Source of the DNA: Burkholderia sp.
GTDB lineage: Bacteria > Pseudomonadota > Gammaproteobacteria > Burkholderiales > Burkholderiaceae
NCBI GenBank assembly: GCA_031253835.1
Contig: JAIRVP010000080.1
Coordinates: 18,443 to 82,442 of the forward strand
Reading direction: 5' to 3'
Length of the DNA: 64,000 nucleotides
This document shows positions 44,289 to 52,900 of this stretch, piece by piece (position 1 is the first letter of the stretch; each line of letters begins with the position of its first letter). The translations under genes were made by a program, and so were the position numbers. The notes beneath the pieces were generated by a model. The model searched no databases, had not been told where the DNA came from, and saw nothing but the letters and a program-made list of their open reading frames with translations.

Positions 44289-44681
44289 TTAACGCTTCGA
44301 GAACTGCTTTGCGCGGCGTGCCTTGCGCAGACCGACCTTCTTACGCTCGACTTCACGCGCATCGCGCGTAACGAAGCCTGCGCTCGACAGCGACGGCTTC
44401 AGCGTCGCATCGTAGTCGATCAGTGCACGGGTGATGCCGTGGCGCACTGCACCAGCCTGACCCGTTTCGCCGCCGCCGTTGACGTTGACCTTGATGTCGA
44501 ACGTCTGGCCGTGGTTCGTGAGTTCCAGCGGTTGACGCACGATCATCAGCGACGTTTCGCGCGAGAAGTAGTCAGCGATGGGCTTGCCGTTGACGATGAT
44601 GTCGCCCTTGCCAGCCTTGATGAAGACACGTGCGACTGCGCTCTTGCGGCGGCCCGTACCGTAGTTCCAGTTACCGATCAT
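44289..44681 (-). CDS. rpsI: Ribosomal protein uS9 (S9)
   Basis: This is a 30S subunit protein whose basic C-terminal tail contacts P-site tRNA. It has 130 residues, the standard length, with YGTGRRKSAVARVFIK at the N-terminus and the tail KKVGLRKARRAKQFSKR. It starts 11 bp after rplM on the same transcript. Confidence 0.98.
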   Translation of the reverse strand: MIGNWNYGTGRRKSAVARVFIKAGKGDIIVNGKPIADYFSRETSLMIVRQPLELTNHGQTFDIKVNVNGGGETGQAGAVRHGITRALIDYDATLKPSLSSAGFVTRDAREVERKKVGLRKARRAKQFSKR

Positions 44682-44692
44682 GTGGGCTCCCC

Positions 44693-45121
44693 TTAGATCT
44701 CGAGCGCCTTCGGCTGTTGAGCCGAATGCGGATGCGTCGCTTCTGCGTAGACCTTCAGCTTCTTGATCATCGCGTAGCCGAGCGGGCCCTTCGGCAGCAT
44801 GCCCTTGACCGCCTTCTCGAGCGCACGGCCCGGGAAGCGTTCTTGCATCTTGCCGAACGTCGTTTCATAGATACCGCCCGGGTAGCCCGAGTGACGGTAG
44901 TACTTCTTGTCCAGCGTCTTGTTGCCCGTGACCTTCAGCTTGCTCGCGTTGACGATGATGATGAAATCACCGGTGTCGACGTGCGGAGTGAACTCAGGCT
45001 TGTGCTTGCCGCGCAGACGGCGTGCCACTTCGCTGGCAACACGGCCGAGAACCTTATCCGTCGCGTCAATCACGTACCATTCGCGCGTCACCTCATGGGC
45101 TTTTGCGGAAAACGTCTTCAT
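44693..45121 (-). CDS. rplM: Ribosomal protein uL13 (L13)
   Basis: This is a 50S subunit protein of 142 residues, with MKTFSAKAHEVTREWYVIDA at the start and GMLPKGPLGYAMIKKLKVY. The frame is open to 45223, but the ATG at 45121 is the family start. A consensus-like promoter lies about 120 bp upstream. In E. coli L13 represses its own operon, and the ~115-nt leader here leaves room for such control, though I see no obvious fold. Confidence 0.98.
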   Translation of the reverse strand: MKTFSAKAHEVTREWYVIDATDKVLGRVASEVARRLRGKHKPEFTPHVDTGDFIIIVNASKLKVTGNKTLDKKYYRHSGYPGGIYETTFGKMQERFPGRALEKAVKGMLPKGPLGYAMIKKLKVYAEATHPHSAQQPKALEI

Positions 45122-45432
45122 GATCGATCCAAAAAAAATGCTTTGCCCGATGTGTTCGTCCTGCTTGTCTATGTGCGCTTCAAGGCGCGGTGCAGGCTCT
45201 CCCTGTTCTTTTTCCGTGGGCATGAATGCGGAAAAGCCCTGAATTATAAAGGAAATACGGCAGCGCGGTCAAAGGGAATCCACGTCCCGTGCCGGCGGCG
45301 GCCGAAATGGGCCAAAATCCGGTCGTGCCCCAACCAGCCAGGCGAACCGAGCGCCCGGGGCGGCATCCATCGACGCGCGGCACCTGACCTTGCCGCGCCA
45401 GACCGGCCGAACACGGAAAACAACAAACAAGC
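45122..45432. other. rplM leader and divergent gap to the DUF1090 gene
   Basis: This is 311 bp with no supported gene. It holds the rplM leader (about 45122-45236), the rplM promoter (45243-45272), and the upstream region of the divergent DUF1090 gene, for which I see no clear promoter. Confidence 0.6.
45243..45272 (-). promoter_or_regulatory. rplM-rpsI promoter
   Basis: On the minus strand TTGACC (45272-45267) and a perfect TATAAT (45248-45243) are separated by 18 bp. This is among the strongest sigma70 matches in the window, as expected for ribosomal protein genes. The transcript would start near 45236. Confidence 0.75.
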
Positions 45433-45738
45433 ATGATGAAACAACGACTTACGCCCTTCCTTGCGGCCGCGCTGCTGGCCGCCGCGGCGCCCGCCGCCGC
45501 CGCCCACGCCAGTTGCGAAGCCAAGCTCGACGCGCTCGATGCGCGTATCGCCGAAGCGCGGAGCGCCCATGCCGAGGATCGCGTCGCCCGCCTGCGCGCA
45601 GTGCGCGAACGCGTCCGCCACTTCTGTGCGCGCGGTCACGGCCATGCGTCGGCCGCCCATGCGCCGGCACCCGGCGCACGTCCGCGCGGCACGGCGCCCG
45701 ATGCGACATCGCAGCCGGCCGCACGGCAACCCGCGTGA
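45433..45738 (+). CDS. DUF1090-like small exported protein
   Basis: This 101-residue protein has a signal peptide ending AAAHA near residue 26. A short helical domain follows with two Cys bracketing it (SCEAKLDALDARIAEARS ... RERVRHFC), which resembles DUF1090 (YqjC-type) proteins. The tail is Ala/Pro/His-rich and looks disordered. The periplasmic function is unknown. It is the first gene upstream (plus strand) of the small RNA candidate. Confidence 0.7.
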   Translation: MMKQRLTPFLAAALLAAAAPAAAAHASCEAKLDALDARIAEARSAHAEDRVARLRAVRERVRHFCARGHGHASAAHAPAPGARPRGTAPDATSQPAARQPA

Positions 45739-45783
45739 CGCTGCCGGCACGCGCAAACCGCGCGCCGATGTTTGCATGGGACG

Positions 45784-45875
45784 AAAAAAAGCCCGAACGG
45801 CTGGTTCGGGCTTAATCCACCTCAGGAGGAGGATGGAGGAGACATTCGGAGGTTGCCGCAGCGCGACAACCAATG
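45784..45875 (-). ncRNA. Candidate small RNA with anti-Shine-Dalgarno boxes
   Basis: Read on the minus strand, a transcript starting near 45875 has three parts. First is a 5' hairpin, GGTTGTCGC pairing with GCGGCAACC over GCT (about 45872-45851). Next is a CU-rich single strand with CCTCC, CTCCTCC and CCTCCTCC, complementary to AGGAGG ribosome sites (about 45852-45824). Last is an intrinsic terminator, GCCCGAAC/GTTCGGGC (45811-45804, 45798-45791), followed by seven Ts. The T-run is on the minus side only, so the hairpin is not a good terminator for the plus-strand DUF1090 gene. This layout resembles known anti-SD riboregulators; expression is not shown. Confidence 0.68.
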
Positions 45876-45881
45876 AGGCTC

Positions 45882-45910
45882 ATTATACGAACGCGCCGCC
45901 GGCTGCACAA
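45882..45910 (-). promoter_or_regulatory. Promoter of the small RNA candidate
   Basis: On the minus strand TTGTGC (45910-45905) and a perfect TATAAT (45887-45882) are exactly 17 bp apart. The predicted start is near 45875. Confidence 0.72.
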
Positions 45911-45916
45911 GAAAAT

Positions 45917-45950
45917 TTGCATTACGAAATCCAAAACCATAATGCGAAAT
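45917..45950. promoter_or_regulatory. Inverted repeat upstream of the small RNA promoter
   Basis: GCATTA (45919-45924) and TAATGC (45940-45945) are separated by 15 bp, and each arm is also followed on the plus strand by CGAAAT or GAAAT, so the site has both inverted and direct symmetry. Centred about 57 bp upstream of the predicted start, it is placed like an activator site. Confidence 0.4.
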
Positions 45951-46190
45951 ATTGAGCGACGCACCCGAAAACAGAACTTCTCCTTTAAAATCAATTACAT
46001 GATTCCAGCGAGCATCGGCAGGAATCGCCCTCGCCTAGAGCAAAACCCCTAAAAGAAGCAGGGAAATCGCCGTCGGCCGCCCTGCCCGCGCGGCGTCGGC
46101 ATTGCACGTCATGCAGCGCATCAGCCGACCGTTGCGCAGCGGGCTACAATGCCGGATCGAATCCGAATCAGGCAACGCTGGAGTGCAAGC

Positions 46191-46613
46191 ATGGAATGCA
46201 AAGTAAGCTGGATGGGCCAGGACGGCATGGCGTTTTCCGCCGAGACCGGCAGCGGGCATCTCGTCGCGATGGATGGCGCGCCCGAGGGCGGCGGCCACAA
46301 CCTCGCGCCGCGTCCGATGGAAATGGTGCTGCTCGGCACCGGTGGCTGCACGGCCTATGACGTCGTGCTGATCCTGAAGAAGAGTCGCCAGGAAGTCACC
46401 GGCTGCTCGGTCACGCTGAAGGCCGAGCGCGCCAGCGAAGATCCGAAGGTGTTCACGAAGGTGCACTTCCACTTCACCGTCACGGGCCGCAACCTGAACC
46501 CGGGCACGGTCGAGCGCGCGATCAACCTGTCGCACGACAAGTACTGCTCCGCGTCGATCATGATCGCGAAGACGGCCGAACTCACGCATTCGTTCGACAT
46601 CGTCGCGGCCTGA
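46191..46613 (+). CDS. OsmC family protein (YhfA-like)
   Basis: This is a 140-residue OsmC-fold protein of the YhfA type. It has RPMEMVLLGTGGCTAYDVVLIL with the conserved Cys near residue 55, and the second Cys in LSHDKYCSASIMIAKTA, the pair used by peroxide-reducing relatives. The ATG at 46191 is chosen over 46149 because MECKVSWMG starts the family homology. TACAAT at 46145-46150 is a likely -10. A thiol peroxidase role is plausible but unproven. Confidence 0.9.
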   Translation: MECKVSWMGQDGMAFSAETGSGHLVAMDGAPEGGGHNLAPRPMEMVLLGTGGCTAYDVVLILKKSRQEVTGCSVTLKAERASEDPKVFTKVHFHFTVTGRNLNPGTVERAINLSHDKYCSASIMIAKTAELTHSFDIVAA

Positions 46614-46631
46614 ACGCACGGCGCGCACGCA

Positions 46632-46672
46632 TGAAAAAAGGGCCGGCGCTCCGCAAGGAGACGCCGGCCCTT
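46632..46672 (-). terminator. Terminator of rnpB
   Basis: GGGCCGGCG (46640-46648) pairs with CGCCGGCCC (46662-46670); an inner CTCC/GGAG pair closes on GCAA. On the minus strand six Ts follow. It lies just past the RNase P RNA 3' end and may also slow plus-strand reading from the OsmC gene. Confidence 0.9.
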
Positions 46673-46683
46673 TCGCATTCGAA

Positions 46684-47098
<415 letters not shown>

Positions 47099-47104
47099 AC
47101 GCGC

Positions 47105-47110
47105 ATTCTA
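47105..47110 (-). promoter_or_regulatory. rnpB -10 element
   Basis: TAGAAT on the minus strand, followed by a GCGCG discriminator typical of stable-RNA promoters. A -35 match is not clear. Confidence 0.5.
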
Positions 47111-47139
47111 GCACTGCGCGCCGCGCGGCGGCGCACCGG

Positions 47140-48204
47140 TCACGCCAGTTTCCAGCCGATCGTCTCGCCGCCCCGCAGCGGCACGACCGGCGTGTCGCCC
47201 GCGAAGATCTCGCGCGGCAGTTCCCACGCCTCGCGGCGCAGCGTGACCGTCTCGGCGCTGCGCGGCAGCCCGTAGAAATCGGCGCCGAAGAAGCTCGCGA
47301 ACCCTTCCAGCCTGTCGAGCGCACCGGCCGTGTCGAACGCTTCCGCGTACAGTTCGAGCGCGTGCAGCGCCGTGTAGCAGCCTGCGCAGCCGCACGCGGT
47401 TTCCTTCGCGTCGCGCGCATGCGGCGCGCTGTCGGTGCCGAGGAAGAAGCGCGGGTTGCCCGACGTCGCGGCTTCGACCAGCGCCACGCGATGCGTCTCG
47501 CGCTTCAGCACGGGCAGGCAGTAGTAATGCGGGCGGATCCCGCCGACGAACAGCGCGTTGCGGTTGTACAGCAGGTGATGCGCTGTGATCGTCGCGCCGA
47601 GCAGGCCGGGCGCCGCGTCGGCGTCGCGCACGTAGTCGGCCGCGTCCTTCGTCGTGATGTGCTCGAACACGACCTTCAGGCCCGGGAAATCGCGGCGCAG
47701 CGGCGTCATCACGCGGTCGATGAACACCTTTTCGCGGTCGAACAGGTCGATCGACGCATCGGTCACCTCGCCGTGCACGAGCAGCGGCATGCCGGCTTCC
47801 TGCATCGCCTCGAGCGTCTTCGCGCATTTCGCGAGATCGGTGACGCCGTGGTCGGAATTCGTCGTCGCGCCGGCCGGATACAGCTTCACGCCGTGCACGA
47901 AGCCGCTTTCGCGCGCGCGGCGGATCTCGTCGGGCGGCGTGTTGTCGGTCAGGTACAGCGTCATCAGCGGTTCGAACGTCATCCCCGCGGGCAGCGCGGC
48001 GAGGATGCGCTCGCGATAGGCCTGCGCCTGCGCGGTGGTCGTCACCGGCGGCTTCAGGTTCGGCATGACGATCGCGCGGCCGAACTGGCGCGCGGTGTGC
48101 GGCAGCACGGCGGCCAGCATGTCGCCGTCTCGCAGGTGCAGGTGCCAGTCGTCGGGACGGGCGAGCGAGAGCGTCGCCGGGGAGGAAGCGTTCGAGGCAG
48201 TCAT
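47140..48204 (-). CDS. pyrC: Dihydroorotase
   Basis: PyrC closes carbamoyl aspartate to dihydroorotate in pyrimidine synthesis. The 354-residue protein is the class II form: metal-binding DDWHLHLRDG near the start, the carboxylated Lys in VHGVKLYPAG, LLVHGEVTD, VFEHITTKDA, and catalytic Asp in FLGTDSAPHAR. The ATG at 48204 starts the homology; an in-frame ATG at 48255 adds a Pro/Thr-rich stretch. Neither has a good ribosome site. Confidence 0.96.
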   Translation of the reverse strand: MTASNASSPATLSLARPDDWHLHLRDGDMLAAVLPHTARQFGRAIVMPNLKPPVTTTAQAQAYRERILAALPAGMTFEPLMTLYLTDNTPPDEIRRARESGFVHGVKLYPAGATTNSDHGVTDLAKCAKTLEAMQEAGMPLLVHGEVTDASIDLFDREKVFIDRVMTPLRRDFPGLKVVFEHITTKDAADYVRDADAAPGLLGATITAHHLLYNRNALFVGGIRPHYYCLPVLKRETHRVALVEAATSGNPRFFLGTDSAPHARDAKETACGCAGCYTALHALELYAEAFDTAGALDRLEGFASFFGADFYGLPRSAETVTLRREAWELPREIFAGDTPVVPLRGGETIGWKLA

Positions 48205-48410
48205 AGGAGGCGTCGTGAGGAACGTGCTTGCCGTCGGCGGGGCCGGAACACGCATGCCGCGGGCCGACTGACGGCAAACCGCAACACGGGACCTTTGGCC
48301 AGCGGAATCCGCTTTTTACCGCTCAGGGCTCGGTGATATGCTAGAAGCCGCATTGTACCGGGGTTCGCCCGGTTCGTTACCCCCCGCTTCAGCCTGCCGC
48401 CCCAAGTAAA

Positions 48411-49322
48411 ATGTGCCAACTCTTAGGAATGAACTGCGCCGCGCCGACGGACGTCACATTCTCCTTCACAGGTTTCGCGGCCCGGGGCGGGCTGACCGAT
48501 CACCATGCCGACGGCTGGGGCATCGCGTTCTTCGAGGACAAGGCCTGCCGCCTGTTCATCGATCACCAGGCATCGGCCACGTCGCCGATCGCCGAAATGG
48601 TGAAGCGCTACCCGATCAAGTCCAAGAACACGATCGCGCACATCCGCAAGGCGACGCAAGGGCACATCCTGCTCGAGAACAGCCATCCGTTCATGCGCGA
48701 GCTGTGGGGCCGGCACTGGATCTTCGCGCATAACGGCGACCTGCAGGACTACGCGCCGAACATGGACGGCAGCGTCTACCACCCGGTCGGCACGACCGAC
48801 AGCGAACAGGCGTTCTGCGTGCTGATGCAGGGGCTGCGCGAGGCCTTTCCCGGCGCGCAGCCGCCGCTGCCCGAGCTGTTCGAGCGCGTCGGCGAGCTCA
48901 CGCGCGGGATCACCGATCACGGCGTGTTCAACTTCCTGATGTCGAACGGCCAGGCGCTCTTCGCGCATTGCTCGACGCGGCTGCACTATCTCGTGCGGCG
49001 CTGGCCGTTCTCGACCGCGCATCTCGTCGACGAAGACCTGTCGATCGACTTCGCGAAATACACGACGCCCGAAGACCGCGTCGCGGTGATCGCGACGCAG
49101 CCGCTCACCGACAACGAAGTCTGGACCGCGTTCGAGCCGGGCGAGCTGATCATGTTCCAGTGCGGCGACGTCGCCGCGCGGATGCAGATCCCGGTGCCGG
49201 AACGCGTGCTCGAGAAGCTGCGCAATCCGGCGCTCGACGCATCGGCGTCCGCGCCGCGCGACACCCGCGAGGCGCTCGCCACCGCCGCCGACGGCGATTC
49301 CGACGACGCGATCGACTTCTGA
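48411..49322 (+). CDS. Class II glutamine amidotransferase (YafJ-like)
   Basis: This 303-residue protein has the Ntn-type class II amidotransferase fold. The start MCQLLGMNC puts the catalytic Cys at position 2 after Met removal, which fixes the ATG at 48411. Other marks are DHHADGWGIAFFEDK, HIRKATQGHI, NSHPFMRELWGRHWIFAHNG and TDSEQAFC. It is a stand-alone glutaminase domain with no acceptor domain; YafJ-type function is unknown. Its last ~30 residues are Ala/Asp-rich. Confidence 0.92.
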   Translation: MCQLLGMNCAAPTDVTFSFTGFAARGGLTDHHADGWGIAFFEDKACRLFIDHQASATSPIAEMVKRYPIKSKNTIAHIRKATQGHILLENSHPFMRELWGRHWIFAHNGDLQDYAPNMDGSVYHPVGTTDSEQAFCVLMQGLREAFPGAQPPLPELFERVGELTRGITDHGVFNFLMSNGQALFAHCSTRLHYLVRRWPFSTAHLVDEDLSIDFAKYTTPEDRVAVIATQPLTDNEVWTAFEPGELIMFQCGDVAARMQIPVPERVLEKLRNPALDASASAPRDTREALATAADGDSDDAIDF

Positions 49323-49929
49323 ACCCGGTGCGGCACGCGCCGCACCCGTTTCCCGCCCGCCCGGGCGAACCTCGCCTCGGGCCCGATGACGCCCTTCCCC
49401 GACGAAAATCGCCCTGCCACGGCTAATGCCGTTTCATTCATGGCCGCCATCCGGCGCAATGAATCGACGTCACGAGAAATTCGCTTGATTTTATTAATTT
49501 ACAAGCGAAAATAAACATCAAATAAATCAAAAACCAATAACGCCAACCCGATAAATAAATAAAATCCCGGGCGCGCATTCTAGCGCATCAGTTTCTGCTG
49601 AACCGTGCGCTGCCCCACCTACCCCGCCAGTCATCCCGGATTTTCACCACGCCCGCCCAACCCTTTGCCGGCAGGGCTTTCGGTTCGATTAACCACACAA
49701 ATCAAAAATACGCCCCATTACGGTTGGCATCCTTACATTTCCCAATTTCTCGATAATCGAACGCGGCCCGAATCAGTAGACTCCGCCCATCCCTGGTGTA
49801 ACGAAACACGATTGGCGCGACACGCTGCCATAGCCGCCGCACGCCCCTTCGGATCATTTCCCCACCGCGGATTGCGAATTCGCCGAGCTGCGGCGAATGC
49901 CACTTCAAAACAAGCAAGAGGGGCTTGTC
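49323..49929. other. AT-rich gap before the autotransporter
   Basis: This is 607 bp without a supported gene. From about 49470 to 49570 the sequence is strongly AT-rich, unlike the rest of the window. It contains the perfect 8-bp inverted repeat TTCGCTTG/CAAGCGAA (49480-49487, 49502-49509) and a TAAAAT at 49560-49565. On the minus strand there is TAGAAT (49582-49577) followed by GCGCG, as at rnpB. The region is a likely target for H-NS-type silencing. Confidence 0.55.
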
Positions 49930-52900
49930 GTGAATCACTCATTTCGATCGATATGGAGCGAAGCCGCCGGCTGCTGGGTCGCGGTTGCGGAAACGGCACG
50001 GGCGCGCGGCAAGCGCTCGGGCAGCGAATCGGGCGCAAGCCGTCGTGCAGCGGCGCTCGGCGCATTGCTGGCCGTGCTGTCGGCCGGCGCCGCGCACGCG
50101 TCGACCTGCGGCAACGGCGCGGCCGTCGCGAACGGCGGCACCTGCGCGCCAGGCAGTTTCAGCCCGACCGTCAACGACAACCTGGCCGGCGCCACGACGG
50201 TGTCGGGCGGCGACACCGTCGGCGTGTCGGGCGCCTGGACCGGCGCCGGCGGCGACCCGGGTTACGCGCTCACGCCGATCGGCAGCACGACCATCGTGTC
50301 GGGCAACCCGAACCAGCCGCTGCTGTCGCTCGGCGGCAAGACGCACAGCGTCAGCACGCCCGACTCGATCACCGGCACCCGCACGTCGGTCGCGACCTAC
50401 GACTCGTCCGCATTCACCGCGTCGACGGCCGGCGCGACCGAGGTGCCCGTCTACCACGACGTGAACGGCGATCAGTACGTGAACACGCGCATCGGCACCG
50501 TCGCCGCCACCGGCGGCACGCTCAACGTGTCGATCGGCAATGGGGCGAACGCGCCCGATGCAGCCGGCAACGCGATCTCGATGGCCGCGAAGCAGACCGA
50601 CCTGACCTTCGCGGACGGCACGGGCGCCGCGCCAAGCACCGTCAACTGGAATTCGCGCAACCAGATCCAGTTCACCACCGGCGACTATCTTGCGGACGGC
50701 GGCGCCGTCGGCAACCGCCAGCTCGACGTGCCAGCCTACGCGGGCACCTTCACCGCGTTCGACGGCAGCACGTGGAAGGTCACCGACGCCGCATCGCTCG
50801 CCGCGTACAACGACTTTCTCGTGCGCTCGGTGCAAAGCGGCGCGCTCGGCTCGCAGGCCGCCTACGACAGCGCGTTCGGCCAGGCCGTCACGTTCTCGCA
50901 GGAAAGCTTCCAGTATCGGAACACCGTGTCCGCGGGCGACAAGAACACGCTGCCGATCGATCACCTGTCGGCGATGCACGGCACCGGCGCGAATGCGACG
51001 CTGCACATCGGCAAGGACGGCCAGATCGACTTCCGCGGCACCAATACGATCGACTCGAGCTCGGCCGTCCTCGCGGAAAACGGTGCGCACTTCGTCAACG
51101 ACGGCCGCCTGTCGGGCGACTTCACGCTGGTGCGCCTGCTCAGCGGAGCAAGCGGCGTCAACAACGGCACGATCTCGTCCGGGTACGCGTCCGGAGACAA
51201 CTTCGACACGGGCGGCAGCGCGCCGCCCGCCAACTTCGGCTACAACGCGTACACGGAAGGCAACGGTGTCTATGCGAACGGCCCGGGCACCTCGTTCGTC
51301 AACAACGGCGTGATGAACGTCGGCGCATGGACGCTCGACGGCAACCAGCCGGACCTGCAGAACTACGCGGTCGCCGTGACGGGCGGGGCCACGGCATCGA
51401 ACGCCGGTACGATCAACGTCGGCGTCAACGCGACGACGCTCGACAGCCAGGTGATCGGCGGCCTCGTCGCCGGCGGCAACTTCACGAACGAAGCCGGCGG
51501 CACGATCTATCTCGGCCGCTCGGCGCAGTACGCACCCGGCGGAACGACGACCGACGTCGCGCTCGCCGCGCACGCGTACGGCATCCTGCTCGGCGCATCG
51601 GGCACCGCGAGCAACCTCGGCACGATCGTGATCGGCTCGCAGACGCAGAACGGCGCCGCGCTGGCGAGCATCGGCTCGACGTCCGGCACGCTGACCAATG
51701 CGGGTTCGATCGTCGTCAACGGGGCGGCGCCCGGCACGCCGCTCGCCAACGTCGGCATGCTCGCGGCCGATACGGCCGCGACCGTGACCAACACCGGCAC
51801 GATCACGCTGAATGGCGTGAACGGCATCGGCATCATGGTCGTCGGGACCGGCACGCACGCGACGGCCGCGACGTCGACCGGCACGATCAACGTGGCCGGC
51901 GGCCTCGATCCCGCATCGGGCACCCGCAACTACGGCGTGTGGGCCGAAGGGCCGCGCGCCACGGCCACGCTCGACGGTGCGCTCAACCTGACGGGCACCG
52001 GCGCGATCGGCGTGCATGCACGCTCGGGCGCGACGATCAACGTCGACGCCAACGCGGTGCCGGCCTTCATGTCGGGCACGAACCAGATCGGCTTCTACGC
52101 ATACGGTGCGGGCTCGAAGATCAACGTCGCCGCGCAGCACCTCAGCGTCGACACCGACGATTCGACGCTGTTCCGCGTCGCGGGCGGCGCGGCCTATACG
52201 GGCACGTCGACGTCCGGCGCGCTGACGACCGACGTCAACGGCCAGCGTGCGCATGGCGTGCTCGCAACCGACGCCGGCACGACGCTGTCGACCGGCAACG
52301 CGACCTACAACGTCAACGGCGCGAACGGCATCGCGATCGCGGTCGAGGGTGGCGCGAACGGCACGATCGACGCGGGCGCCACGATCAACCTGAACGCGGC
52401 CGGCGCGATCGCGGGCGTCGTCGACGGGCAGGCGCACGACCTCGCCGGCGCGAACGCCGGCGCACCGGTCGCGACGACGCTGACCAACCACGCCGCCGTG
52501 ACGTCGTCGACCGCCGGCGTGACGGGCTTCGTCGCGCAGAACCTCGGCACGCTCGAGAACCGCGACACGGTGCTGCTGACCGGCGCCGGTTCGACGGGCG
52601 TCGTCGTCGGCACGCAAGGCACGGTGAACAACGCGTCGACGATCCGCGTGTCCGACGGCACCGGTGCACTCGTGCAGGGTGCGTCGGCGACGCTCGCCAA
52701 CGCCGGCTCGATCGAAGCCGACGACGGCGTCGCCGGCGTGCACCTGACGGGCGCCGGCGCCTCGGTCGCGCTGTCGGGTGCCGGCACCGTGATCGCGAAC
52801 GGCAGCGCCGACGGTGTGCTGATCGACTCGACCGTCACGGGCGGCGGCATCGCGGCCGGCGCGACGTCGATCGCGGCCGGCGGATCGGGCAGCGGGATCC

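Larger units (their letters stand above)
45739..46190. other. DUF1090-OsmC gap containing the small RNA candidate
   Basis: This is 452 bp with a sharply AT-richer centre (about 45880-46010). It contains the minus-strand RNA candidate, its promoter, an inverted repeat upstream of that promoter, and a TACAAT -10 candidate for the OsmC gene at 46145-46150. Confidence 0.6.

Noticed and set aside
48407..48412. TAAAAT overlapping the amidotransferase start codon
   Set aside because: It overlaps the ATG required to place the catalytic Cys at position 2, so a promoter there would start inside the gene.
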